Origin: Ptiloglossa arizonensis
Taxonomy: Eukaryota > Arthropoda > Insecta > Hymenoptera > Colletidae
NCBI RefSeq assembly: GCF_051014685.1
Contig: NW_027478894.1
Location: 62,001-126,000 of the forward strand
Length of the DNA: 64,000 nt
Direction of reading: 5' to 3'
A program made the translations under genes and the position numbers. Under the pieces are notes generated by a model. It saw nothing but the letters and a program-made list of their open reading frames with translations, was not told where the DNA came from and searched no databases. Position 1 is the stretch's first letter; each line of letters starts with the position of its first letter. Shown piece after piece: positions 15,930-31,190 of the stretch.

Positions 15930-15938
15930 GTTTTATAC
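15930..15938 (+). repeat. Nine-base unit, +2 phase slip
   Basis: The unit reads GTTTTATAC in place of GTTATAC, moving every following unit from phase 5 to phase 0 (position mod 7). The related cassette at 21,474-21,544 has ten intact heptamers between its GTTATAT and GTTATTC markers. Here the same markers are 58 bases apart. This is one of only two register breaks I find in the first 55.7 kb. Confidence 0.85.
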
Positions 15939-16053
15939 GTTATACGTTATACGTTATACGTTATTCGTTATACGTTATACGTTATACGTTATACGTTATA
16001 CGTTATACGTTATACGTTATACGTTGTACGTTATACTTTATACGTTATACGTT

Positions 16054-19000
16054 ATACGTTATACGTTATACGTTATACGTTATACGTTATACGTTATACG
16101 TTATACGTTATACGTTATACGTTATACGTTATACGTTATACGTTATACGTTATACGTTATACGTTATACGTTATACGTTATACGTTATACGTTATACGTT
16201 ATACGTAATACGTTATACGTTATACGTTATACGTTATACGTTATACGTTATACGTTATACGTTATACGTTATACGTTATACGCTATACGTTACATGTTAT
16301 ACGTTATACATTATACGTTATACGTTATACGTTATACGTTATACGTCACAGGTTATACGTTATATGTTATACGTTACACGTTATACGTTATACGTCATAC
16401 GTTATACGTTATACGTTATACGTTATACGTTATACGTTATACGTTATACGTTATACGTTATACGTTATACGTTATACGTTATACGATATACGTTATACGT
16501 TATACGTTATACGTTATACGTTATACGTTATACGTTACATGTTATACGTTATACATTATACGTTATACGTTATACGTTATACGTTATACGTTATACGTTA
16601 TACGTTATACGTTATACGTTATACGTTATACGTTATACGTTATACGTTATACGTTATACGTTATACGTTATACGTTATACGTTATACGTTATACGTTATA
16701 CGTTATACGTTATACGTTATACGTTATACGTTATACGTTATACGTTATACGTTATACGTTAAACGTTATACGTTATACTTTATACTTTATACGTTATACG
16801 TTATACGTTATACGTTATACGTTATACGTTATACGTTTTACGTTACGTTATACGTTATACGTTATACGTTATACGTTATATGTTATACGTTGTACGTTCT
16901 ACGTTATACGTTATACGTTATACGTTATACGTTATACTTTATACGTTATACGTTATACGTTATACGTTATACGTTATACGTTATACGTTATACGTCATAC
17001 GTTGTACGTTATACGTTATAAGTTGTACGTTATACGATATACGTTATACGTTATTCTTTATACGTTCTTCGTTACACGTTATACGTTATACGTTATACGT
17101 TATACGTTTTACGTTGAATGTTACACTTTATACGTAGCATGTAATGCCTCATACGTTTTACGTTATTCGTTATACGTTTTTCGTTACAAGTTATACGTTA
17201 TACGTTATACGTTATACGTTATACGTTATACGATATACGTTATACGTTATACGTTATACGTTATACGTTATACGTTATACGTTATACGTTATACGTTATA
17301 CTTTATACGCTATAGGTGTTACGTTATACGTTATACGTTATACGTTATACGTTATACGTTATACGTTATACGTTATACGTTATACGTTATACGTTATACG
17401 TTATACGTTATACGTTATACGTTATACGTTATACGTTATACGTTATACGTTATACGTTAGACGTTATACGTTATACGTTATACGTTATTCGTTATACGTT
17501 ATACGTTATACGTTATACGTTATACGTTATACGTTATACGTTATACGTTATACGTTATACGTTATACGTTATACGTTATACGTTATACGTTATACGTTAC
17601 AAGTTATACGTTATACGTCATAGGTTATACGTTGAATGTTATACTTTATACGTAGCATGTAATGCGTCATACGTTTTACGTTATTCGTTATACGTTTTTC
17701 GTTACAAGATATACGTTATACGTTATACGTTATACGTCATAGGTTATACGTAATACGTTATACGTTATACGTTATACATTATGCGTTATACGTTTTACGT
17801 TATTCGTTATACGTTATACGTTATACGATATACGTTATACGTTATACGTTATACGTTATACGTTATACGTTATACGTTATACGTTATACGTTATACGTTA
17901 TACGTTATACGTTATACGTTATACGTTATACGTTATACGTTATACGTAATACGTTATACGTTATACGTTACAAGTTATACGTTATACGTCATAGGTTATA
18001 CGTTGAATGTTATACTTTATACGTAGCATGTAATGCGTCATACGTTTTACGTTATTCGTTATACGTTTTTCGTTACAAGATATACGTTATACGTTATACG
18101 TTATACGTCATAGGTTATACGTAATACGTTATACGTTATACGTTATACATTATGCGTTATACGTTTTACGTTATTCGTTATACGTTATACGTTATACGAT
18201 ATACGTTATACGTTATACGTTATACGTTATACGTTAGACGTTATACGTTATACGTTATACGTTATACGTTATACGTTATACGTTATACGTTATACGTTAT
18301 ACGTTATACGTTATACGTTATACGTTATACGTTATACGTTATACGTTATACGTTATACGTTATACGTTATACGTAATACGTTATACGTTATACGTTATAC
18401 GTTATACGTTATACGTTATACTTTATACGTTATACGTTATACGTTATACGTTATACGTTATACGTTATACGTTATACGTTATACGTTATACGTTATACGT
18501 TATACGTTATACGTTATACGTTATAGGTTATACGTTATACGTTATACGTTATACGTTACAAGTTATATGTTATACGTCATAGGTTATACGTTGAATGTTA
18601 TACTTTATACGTAGCATGTAATGCGTCATACGTTTTACGTTATTCGTTATACGTTTTTCGTTACAAGTTATACGTTATACGTTATACGTTATACGTCATA
18701 GGTTAAACGTAATACGTTATACGTAATACGTTATACATTATGCGTTATACGTTTTACGTTATTCGTTATACGTTATACGTTATACGTTATACGATATACG
18801 TTATACGTTATACGTTATACGTTATACGTTAGACGTTATACGTTATACGTTATACGTTATACGTTATGCGTTATACGTTATACGTTAGACGTTATACGTT
18901 ATACGTTATACGTTATACGTTATGCGTTATACGCTATACGTTATACGTTATACGTTATACGTTATACGTTATACGTTATACGTTATACGTTATACGTTTT

Positions 19001-19900
19001 ACGTTATACGTTATACGTTATACGTTATACGTTATACGTTATACGTTATACGTTATACGTTATACTTTATACGTTATAGTTGTTACGTTATACGTTATAC
19101 GTCATAGGTTATACGTAATACGTTATACGTTATACGTTATACATTATGCGTTATACGTTTTACGTTATTCGTTATACGTTATACGTTATACGATATACGT
19201 TATACGTTATACGTTATACGTTATACGTTAGACGTTATACGTTATACGTTATACGTTATACGTTATACGTTATACGCTATACGTTATACGTTATACGTTA
19301 TACGTTATACGTTATACGTTATACGTTATACGTTATACGTTTTACGTTATACGTTATACGTTATACGTTATACGTTATACGTTATACGTTATACGTTATA
19401 CGTTATACGTTATACGTTATACGTTATACGTTATACGTTATACGTTATACGTTATACGTTATACGTTATACGATATACGTTATACGTTATACGTTATACG
19501 TAATACGTTATACGTTATACTTTATACGTTATAGGTGTTACGTTTTACGTTATACGTTATACGTTATTCGTAATACGTTATACGTGATACGTTATACGTT
19601 GTACGTTATACGTTATACGTTATACGTTATACGCTATACATTATACGTTATACGTTATACATTACATGTTATACGTTATACGTTATACGTTATACGTCAT
19701 AGGTTATACGTTATACGTTATACGTTATACGTTATACGTTATACGTTATACGTTATACGTTATACGTTATACGTTATACGTTATATGTCATAGGTTATAC
19801 GTTATACGTTATACGTTATGCGATATACGTTATACGTTATACGTTATACGATATACGTTATACGTTATACGTTATACGCTATACATTATACGTTATACGT
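16054..19900 (+). repeat. Higher-order repeat copy, partner of 1-3,860
   Basis: This carries the same ordered cassettes as the left end, with 77-base blocks at 17113, 17631, 18002 and 18590 (partners 1069, 1601, 1972 and 2574). After about 19,900 it changes to the cassette order seen near 10.5 and 14.4 kb (GTTGTAC followed by TTTATAC), so the shared tract ends there. Confidence 0.75.
16842..16846 (+). repeat. Five-base unit, -2 phase slip
   Basis: A GTTAC unit lies between GTTTTAC and a normal unit, restoring phase 5. The related copy near 790 has an intact GTTATAC at this place. Together with the slip at 15,930 it encloses about 0.9 kb of out-of-phase but otherwise normal heptamers. For example, GTCACAG at 16,345 is in phase 0. 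Confidence 0.85.
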
Positions 19901-22362
19901 TATACGTTATACGTTATACGTTATACGTTATACGTTGTACGTTATACTTTATACGTTATACGTTATACGTTATACGTTATACGTTATACGTTATACGTTA
20001 TACGTTATACGTTATACGTTATACGTTATACGTTATACGTTATACGTTATACGTTATACGTTATACGTTATACGTTATACGTTATACGTTATACGTTATA
20101 CGTTATACGTAATACGTTATACGTTATACGTTATACGTTATACGTTATACGTTATACGTTATACGTTATACGTTATACGTTATACGTTATACGCTATACG
20201 TTACATGTTATACGTTATACATTATACGTTATACGTTATACGTTATACGTTATACGTCACAGGTTATACGTTATATGTTATACGTTACACGTTATACGTT
20301 ATACGTCATACGTTATACGTTATACGTTATACGTTATACGTTATACGTTATACGTTATACGTTATACGTTATACGTTATACGTTATACGATATACGTTAT
20401 ACGTTATACGTTATACGTTATACGTTATACGTTATACGTTACATGTTATACGTTATACATTATACGTTATACGTTATACGTTATACGTTATACGTTATAC
20501 GTTATACGTTATACGTTATACGTTATACGTTATACGTTATACGTTATACGTTATACGTTATACGTTATACGTTATACGTTATACGTTATACGTTATACGT
20601 TATACGTTATACGTTATACGTTATACGTTATACGTTATACGTTATACGTTATACGTTATACGTTATACGTTATACGTTATACGTTATACGTTATACGTTA
20701 TACGTTATACGTTATACGTTATACGTTATACGTTATACGTTATACGTTATACGTTATAGGTTATACGTTATACGTTATACGTTATACGTTATACGTTATA
20801 CGTTATACGTTATACGTTATACGTTATACGTTATACGTTATACGTTATACGTTATACGTTATACGTTAGACGTTATACGTTATACGTTATACGTTATACG
20901 TTATACGTTATACGTTATACGTTATACGTTATACGTTATACGTTATACGTTATACGTTATACGTTATACGTTATACGTTATACGTTATACGTTATACGTT
21001 ATACGTTATACGTTATACGTTATACGTTATACGTTATACGTTATACGTTATACGTTACATGTTATACGTTATACATTATACGTTATACGTTATACGTTAT
21101 ACGTTATACGTCACAGGTTATACGTTATATGTTATACGTTGTACGTTATACGTTATGCGTTATACGTTATACGCTATACATTATACGTTATACGTTATAC
21201 ATTACATGTTATACGTTATACGTTATACGTTATACGTCATAGGTTATACGTTATACGTTATACGTTATACGTTATACGTTATACGTTATACGTTATACGT
21301 TATATGTCATAGGTTATACGTTATACGTTATACGTTATGCGATATACGTTATACGTTATACGTTATACGATATACGTTATACGTTATACGTTGTACGCTA
21401 TACATTATACGTTATACGTTATACGTTATACGTTATACGTTATACGTTATACGTTATACGTTATACGTTATACGTTATATGTTATACGTTATACGTTATA
21501 CGTTATACGTTATACGTTATACGTTATACGTTATACGTTATACGTTATTCGTTATACGTTATACGTTATACGTTATACGTTATACGTTATACGTTATACG
21601 TTGTACGTTATACTTTATACGTTATACGTTATACGTTATACGTTATACGTTATACGTTATACGTTATACGTTATACGTTATACGTTATACGTTATACGTT
21701 ATACGTTATACGTTATACGTTATACGTTATACGTTATACGTTATACGTTATACGTTATACGTTATACGTTATACGTTATACGTAATACGTTATACGTTAT
21801 ACGTTATACGTTATACGTTATACGTTATACGTTATACGTTATACGTTATACGTTATACGCTATACGTTACATGTTATACGTTATACATTATACGTTATAC
21901 GTTATACGTTATACGTTATACGTCACAGGTTATACGTTATATGTTATACGTTACACGTTATACGTTATACGTCATACGTTATACGTTATACGTTATACGT
22001 TATACGTTATACGTTATACGTTATACGTTATACGTTATACGTTATACGTTATACGTTATACGATATACGTTATACGTTATACGTTATACGTTATACGTTA
22101 TACGTTATACGTTACATGTTATACGTTATACATTATACGTTATACGTTATACGTTATACGTTATACGTTATACGTTATACGTTATACGTTATACGTTATA
22201 CGTTATACGTTATACGTTATACGTTATACGTTATACGTTATACGTTATACGTTATACGTTATACGTTATACGTTATACGTTATACGTTATACGTTATACG
22301 TTATACGTTATACGTTATACGTTATACGTTATACGTTATACGTTATACGTTATACGTTATAC

Positions 22363-25300
22363 GTTAGACGTTATACGTTATACGTTATACGTTATACGTT
22401 ATACGTTATACGTTATACGTTATACGTTATACGTTATACGTTATACGTTATACGTTATACGTTATACGTTATACGTTATACGTTATACGTTATACGTTAC
22501 AAGTTATACGTTATACGTCATAGGTTATACGTTGAATGTTATACTTTATACGTAGCATGTAATGCGTCATACGTTTTACGTTATTCGTTATACGTTTTTC
22601 GTTACAAGATATACGTTATACGTTATACGTTATACGTCATAGGTTATACGTAATACGTTATACGTTATACGTTATACATTATGCGTTATACGTTTTACGT
22701 TATTCGTTATACGTTATACGTTATACGATATACGTTATACGTTATACGTTATACGTTATACGTTATACGTTATACGTTATACGTTATACGTTATACGTTA
22801 TACGTTATACGTTATACGTTATACGTTATACGTTATACGTTATACGTAATACGTTATACGTTATACGTTACAAGTTATACGTTATACGTCATAGGTTATA
22901 CGTTGAATGTTATACTTTATACGTAGCATGTAATGCGTCATACGTTTTACGTTATTCGTTATACGTTTTTCGTTACAAGATATACGTTATACGTTATACG
23001 TTATACGTCATAGGTTATACGTAATACGTTATACGTTATACGTTATACATTATGCGTTATACGTTTTACGTTATTCGTTATACGTTATACGTTATACGAT
23101 ATACGTTATACGTTATACGTTATACGTTATACGTTAGACGTTATACGTTATACGTTATACGTTATACGTTATACGTTATACGTTATACGTTATACGTTAT
23201 ACGTTATACGTTATACGTTATACGTTATACGTTATACGTTATACGTTATACGTTATACGTTATACGTTATACGTTATACGTTATACGTAATACGTTATAC
23301 GTTATACGTTATACGTTATACGTTATACGTTATACTTTATACGTTATACGTTATACGTTATACGTTATACGTTATACGTTATACGTTATACGTTATACGT
23401 TATACGTTATACGTTATACGTTATACGTTATACGTTATAGGTTATACGTTATACGTTATACGTTATACGTTACAAGTTATATGTTATACGTCATAGGTTA
23501 TACGTTGAATGTTATACTTTATACGTAGCATGTAATGCGTCATACGTTTTACGTTATTCGTTATACGTTTTTCGTTACAAGTTATACGTTATACGTTATA
23601 CGTTATACGTCATAGGTTAAACGTAATACGTTATACGTAATACGTTATACATTATGCGTTATACGTTTTACGTTATTCGTTATACGTTATACGTTATACG
23701 TTATACGATATACGTTATACGTTATACGTTATACGTTATTCGTTAGACGTTATACGTTATACGTTATACGTTATACGTTATACGTTATACGTTATACGTT
23801 AGACGTTATACGTTATACGTTATACGTTATACGTTATGCGTTATACGCTATACGTTATACGTTATACGTTATACGTTATACGTTATACGTTATACGTTAT
23901 ACGTTATACGTTTTACGTTATACGTTATACGTTATACGTTATACGTTATACGTTATACGTTATACGTTATACGTTATACTTTATACGTTATAGTTGTTAC
24001 GTTATACGTTATACGTCATAGGTTATACGTAATACGTTATACGTTATACGTTATACATTATGCGTTATACGTTTTACGTTATTCGTTATACGTTATACGT
24101 TATACGATATACGTTATACGTTATACGTTATACGTTATACGTTAGACGTTATACGTTATACGTTATACGTTATACGTTATACGTTATACGCTATACGTTA
24201 TACGTTATACGTTATACGTTATACGTTATACGTTATACGTTATACGTTATACGTTTTACGTTATACGTTATACGTTATACGTTATACGTTATACGTTATA
24301 CGTTATACGTTATACGTTATACGTTATACGTTATACGTTATACGTTATACGTTATACGTTATACGTTATACGATATACGTTATACGTTATACGTTATACG
24401 TAATACGTTATACGTTATACTTTATACGTTATAGGTGTTACGTTTTACGTTATACGTTATACGTTATTCGTAATACGTTATACGTGATACGTTATACGTT
24501 GTACGTTATACGTTATACGTTATACGTTATACGCTATACATTATACGTTATACGTTATACATTACATGTTATACGTTATACGTTATACGTTATACGTCAT
24601 AGGTTATACGTTATACGTTATACGTTATACGTTATACGTTATACGTTATACGTTATACGTTATACGTTATATGTCATAGGTTATACGTTATACGTTATAC
24701 GTTATGCGATATACGTTATACGTTATACGTTATACGATATACGTTATACGTTATACGTTATACGCTATACGCTATACATTATACGTTATACGTTATACGT
24801 TATACGTTATACGTTATACGTTATACGTTATACGTTATACGTTATACGTTATACGTTATACGTTATACGTTATACGTTATACGTTATACGTTATACGTTA
24901 TACGTTATACGTTATACGTTATACGTTATACGTAATACGTTATACGTTATACGTTATACGTTATACGTTATACGTTATACGTTATACGTTATACGTTATA
25001 CGTTATACGTTATACGTTATACGTTATACGCTATACGTTACATGTTATACGTTATACATTATACGTTATACGTTATACGTTATACGTTATACGTCACAGG
25101 TTATACGTTATATGTTATACGTTACACGTTATACGTTATACGTCATACGTTATACGTTATACGTTATACGTTATACGTTATACGTTATACGTTATACGTT
25201 ATACGTTATACGTTATACGTTATACGATATACGTTATACGTTATACGTTATACGTTATACGTTATACGTTATACGTTACATGTTATACGTTATACATTAT

Positions 25301-26022
25301 ACGTTATACGTTATACGTTATACGTTATACGTTATACGTTATACGTTATACGTTATACGTTATACGTTATACGTTATACGTTATACGTTATACGTTATAC
25401 GTTATACGTTATACGTTATACGTTATACGTTATACGTTATACGTTATACGTTATACGTTATACGTTATACGTTATACGTTATACGTTATACGTTATACGT
25501 TATACGTTAAACGTTATACGTTATACTTTATACGTTATACGTTATACTTTATACGTTATACGTTATACGTTATACGTTATACGTTATACGTTATACGTTA
25601 TACGTTATACGTTATACGTTATTCGTAATACGTTATACGTTATACGTTATACGTTATTCGTAATACGTTATACGTGATACGTTATACGTTGTACGTTATA
25701 CGTTATACGTTATACGTTATACGTTATACGTTATACGTTATACGTAATACGTTATACGTTATACGTTATACGTTATACGTTATACGTTATACGTTATACG
25801 TTATACGTTATACGTTATACGTTATACGTTATACGTTATACGTTATACGCTATACGTTACATGTTATACGTTATACATTATACGTTATACGTTATACGTT
25901 ATACGTTATACGTCACAGGTTATACGTTATATGTTATACGTTACACGTTATACGTTATACGTCATACGTTATACGTTATACGTTATACGTTATACGTTAT
26001 ACGTTATACGTTATTCGTAATA
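22363..26022 (+). repeat. Segmental duplication, copy 2 (partner 1,433-5,108)
   Basis: The copy has 77-base blocks at 22531, 22902 and 23504, spaced 371 and 602 bases apart as in copy 1. A private substitution (GTTATTC before GTTAGAC near 23,738) separates it from copy 1. The start joins a GTCACAG-type cassette directly to GTTAGAC. A type-A block would be expected between them by comparison with 16.3-17.5 kb, so about 0.67 kb is missing. Confidence 0.8.
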
Positions 26023-27213
26023 CGTTATACGTTATACGTTATACGTTATACGTTATACGTTATACGTTATACGTTATACGTTATACGTTATACGTTATAC
26101 GCTATACGTTACATGTTATACGTTATACATTATACGTTATACGTTATACGTTATACGTTATACGTCACAGGTTATACGTTATATGTTATACGTTACACGT
26201 TATACGTTATACGTCATACGTTATACGTTATACGTTATACGTTATACGTTATACGTTATACGTTATACGTTATACGTTATACGTTATACGTTATACGTTA
26301 TACGATATACGTTATACGTTATACGTTATACGTTATACGTTATACGTTATACGTTACACGTTATACGTTATACATTATACGTTATACGTTATACGTTATA
26401 CGTTATACGTTATACGTTATACGTTATACGTTATACGTTATACGTTATACGTTATACGTTATACGTTATACGTTATACGTTATACGTTATACGTTATACG
26501 TTATACGTTATACGTTATACGTTATACGTTATACGTTATACGTTATACGTTATACGTTATACGTTATACGTTATACGTTATACGTTATACGTTATACGTT
26601 ATACGTTAAACGTTATACGTTATACTTTATACGTTATACGTTATACTTTATACGTTATACGTTATACGTTATACGTTATACGTTATACGTTATACGTTAT
26701 ACGTTATACGTTATACGTTATACGTTATACGTTATACGTTATACGTTATACGTTATACGTCATACGTTGTACGTTATACGTTATAAGTTGTACGTTATAC
26801 GATATACGTTATACGTTATTCTTTATACGTTCTTCGTTACACGTTATACGTTATACGTTATACGTTATACGTTTTACGTTGAATGTTACACTTTATACGT
26901 AGCATGTAATGCCTCATACGTTTTACGTTATTCGTTATACGTTTTTCGTTACAAGTTATACGTTATACGTTATACGTTATACGTTATACGTTATACGATA
27001 TACGTTATACGTTATACGTTATACGTTATACGTTATACGTTATACGTTATACGTTATACGTTATACTTTATACGTTATAGGTGTTACGTTATACGTTATA
27101 CGTTATACGTTATACGTTATACGTTATACGTTATACGTTATACGTTATACGTTATACGTTATACGTTATACGTTATACGTTATACGTTATACGTTATACG
27201 TTATACGTTATAC

Positions 27214-28340
27214 GTTAGACGTTATACGTTATACGTTATACGTTATACGTTATACGTTATACGTTATACGTTATACGTTATACGTTATACGTTATACGTT
27301 ATACGTTATACGTTATACGTTATACGTTATACGTTATACGTTATACGTTATACGTTATACGTTATACGTTATACGTTATACGTTATACGTTATACGTTAT
27401 ACGTAATACGTTATACGTTATACGTTATACGTTATACGTTATACGTTATACGTTATACGTTATACGTTATACGTTATACGTTATACGTTATACGTTATAC
27501 GTTATACGCTATACGTTACATGTTATACGTTATACATTATACGTTATACGTTATACGTTATACGTTATACGTCACAGGTTATACGTTATATGTTATACGT
27601 TACACGTTATACGTTATACGTCATACGTTATACGTTATACGTTATACGTTATACGTTATACGTTATACGTTATACATTATGCGTTATACGTTTTACGTTA
27701 TTCGTTATACATTATGCGTTATACGTTATACGTTATACGTTATACGTTATACGTTATACGTTATACGTTTTACGTTATACGTTATACGTTATACGTTATA
27801 CGTTATACGTTATACGTTATACGTTATAAGTTGTACGTTATACGATATACGTTATACGTTATTCTTTATACGTTCTTCGTTACACGTTATACGTTATACG
27901 TTGTACGTTATACGTTTTACGTTGAATGTTATACTTTATACGTAGCATGTAATGCCTCATACGTTTTACGTTATTCGTTATACGTTTTTCGTTACAAGTT
28001 ATACGTTATACGTTATACGTTATACGTTATACGTTATACGATATACGTTATACGTTATACGTTATACGTTATACGTTATACGTTATACGTTATACGTTAT
28101 ACGTTATACGTTATACGTTATACTTTATACGTTATAGGTGTTACGTTATGCGTTATACGTTATACGTTATACGTTATACGTTATACGTTTTACGTTATAC
28201 GTTATACGTCATACGTTATACGTTATACGTTATACGTTATACGTTATACGTTATACGTTATACGTTATACGTTAGACGTTATACGTTATACGTTATACGT
28301 TATACGTTATACGTTATACGTTATACGTTATACGTTATAC
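27214..28340 (+). repeat. 1,127-base tandem duplication, unit 1
   Basis: The unit starts with GTTAGAC and is exactly 161 heptamers long. Markers at 27,214, 27,571, 27,590, 27,714, 27,921, 27,952, 28,148, 28,208 and 28,271 all reappear exactly 1,127 bases later. I saw no difference between the two units in the variant order. The lack of drift suggests a recent event or an assembly duplication. Confidence 0.85.
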
Positions 28341-29467
28341 GTTAGACGTTATACGTTATACGTTATACGTTATACGTTATACGTTATACGTTATACGTTA
28401 TACGTTATACGTTATACGTTATACGTTATACGTTATACGTTATACGTTATACGTTATACGTTATACGTTATACGTTATACGTTATACGTTATACGTTATA
28501 CGTTATACGTTATACGTTATACGTTATACGTAATACGTTATACGTTATACGTTATACGTTATACGTTATACGTTATACGTTATACGTTATACGTTATACG
28601 TTATACGTTATACGTTATACGTTATACGTTATACGCTATACGTTACATGTTATACGTTATACATTATACGTTATACGTTATACGTTATACGTTATACGTC
28701 ACAGGTTATACGTTATATGTTATACGTTACACGTTATACGTTATACGTCATACGTTATACGTTATACGTTATACGTTATACGTTATACGTTATACGTTAT
28801 ACATTATGCGTTATACGTTTTACGTTATTCGTTATACATTATGCGTTATACGTTATACGTTATACGTTATACGTTATACGTTATACGTTATACGTTTTAC
28901 GTTATACGTTATACGTTATACGTTATACGTTATACGTTATACGTTATACGTTATAAGTTGTACGTTATACGATATACGTTATACGTTATTCTTTATACGT
29001 TCTTCGTTACACGTTATACGTTATACGTTGTACGTTATACGTTTTACGTTGAATGTTATACTTTATACGTAGCATGTAATGCCTCATACGTTTTACGTTA
29101 TTCGTTATACGTTTTTCGTTACAAGTTATACGTTATACGTTATACGTTATACGTTATACGTTATACGATATACGTTATACGTTATACGTTATACGTTATA
29201 CGTTATACGTTATACGTTATACGTTATACGTTATACGTTATACGTTATACTTTATACGTTATAGGTGTTACGTTATGCGTTATACGTTATACGTTATACG
29301 TTATACGTTATACGTTTTACGTTATACGTTATACGTCATACGTTATACGTTATACGTTATACGTTATACGTTATACGTTATACGTTATACGTTATACGTT
29401 AGACGTTATACGTTATACGTTATACGTTATACGTTATACGTTATACGTTATACGTTATACGTTATAC
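28341..29467 (+). repeat. 1,127-base tandem duplication, unit 2
   Basis: The second copy directly follows unit 1 and begins at the GTTAGAC unit at 28,341. It carries the type-A block at 29048 (unit 1: 27921) and the GTTAGAC at 29,398 (unit 1: 28,271). At the position where a third unit would start (29,468) the array is plain consensus, which fixes the right end. Confidence 0.85.
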
Positions 29468-31190
29468 GTTATACGTTATACGTTATACGTTATACGTTAT
29501 ACGTTATACGTTATACGTTATACGTTATACGTTATACGTTATACGTTATACGTTATACGTTATACGTTATACGTAATACGTTATACGTTATACGTTATAC
29601 GTTATACGTTATACGTTATACGTTATACGTTATACGTTATACGTTATACGTTATACGTTATACGTTATACGTTATACGCTATACGTTACATGTTATACGT
29701 TATACATTATACGTTATACGTTATACGTTATACGTTATACGTTATACGTTATACGTTATACGTTATACGTTATACGTTATACGTTATACGTTATACGTAA
29801 TACGTTATACGTTATACGTTATACGTTATACGTTATACGTCATAGGTTATACGTTGAATGTTATACTTTATACGTAGCATGTAATGCGTCATACGTTTTA
29901 CGTTATTCGTTATACGTTTTTCGTTACAAGATATACGTTATACGTCATAGGTTATACGTAATACGTTATACGTTATACGTTATACATTATGCGTTATACG
30001 TTTTACGTTATTCGTTATACATTATGCGTTATACGTTATACGTTATACGTTATACGTTATACGTTATACGTTATACGTTTTACGTTATACGTTATACGTT
30101 ATACGTTATACGTTATACGTTATACGTTATACGTTATAAGTTGTACGTTATACGATATACGTTATACGTTATTCTTTATACGTTCTTCGTTACACGTTAT
30201 ACGTTATACGTTGTACGTTATACGTTTTACGTTGAATGTTATACTTTATACGTAGCATGTAATGCCTCATACGTTTTACGTTATTCGTTATACGTTTTTC
30301 GTTACAAGTTATACGTTATACGTTATACGTTATACGTTATACGTTATACGATATACGTTATACGTTATACGTTATACGTTATACGTTATACGTTATACGT
30401 TATACGTTATACGTTATACTTTATACGTTATAGGTGTTACGTTATACGTTATACGTTATACGTTATACGTTATACGTTATACGTTATACGTTATACGTTA
30501 TACGTTATACGTTATACGTTATACGTTATACGTTATACGTTATACGTTATACGTTATACGTTATACGTTAGACGTTATACGTTATACGTTATACGTTATA
30601 CGTTATACGTTATACGTTATACGTTATACGTTATACGTTATACGTTATACGTTATACGTTATACGTTATACGTTATACGTTATACGTTATACGTTATACG
30701 TTATACGTTATACGTTATACGTTATACGTTATACGTTATACGTTATACGTTATACGTTATACGTAATACGTTATACGTTATACGTTATACGTTATACGTT
30801 ATACGTTATACGTTATACGTTATACGTTATACGTTATACGTTATACGTTATACGTTATACGTTATACGTTATACGCTATACGTTACATGTTATACGTTAT
30901 ACATTATACGTTATACGTTATACGTTATACGTTATACGTCACAGGTTATACGTTATATGTTATACGTTACACGTTATACGTTATACGTCATACGTTATAC
31001 GTTATACGTTATACGTTATACGTTATACGTTATACGTTATACGTTATACGTTATACGTTATACGTTATACGTTATACGATATACGTTATACGTTATACGT
31101 TATACGTTATACGTTATACGTTATACGTTATACGTTACATGTTATACGTTATACATTATACGTTATACGTTATACGTTATACGTTATACG
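29237..31190 (+). repeat. Segmental duplication, copy 2 (partner 6,410-8,350)
   Basis: This contains the 77-base blocks 29853 (type B) and 30231 (type A) at the same 378-base spacing as 7026 and 7404 in the partner. It overlaps the second unit of the 1,127-base tandem duplication, so this tract was formed first or was captured by that event. Confidence 0.75.

Noticed and set aside
15487..21059. The identical 5,572-base spacing here and between 42,269 and 47,841 as a fixed HOR length
   Set aside because: In the left domain the offset drifts from 5,502 to about 5,579 along the tract and then drops to 4,900, so the exact match at one marker looks coincidental.
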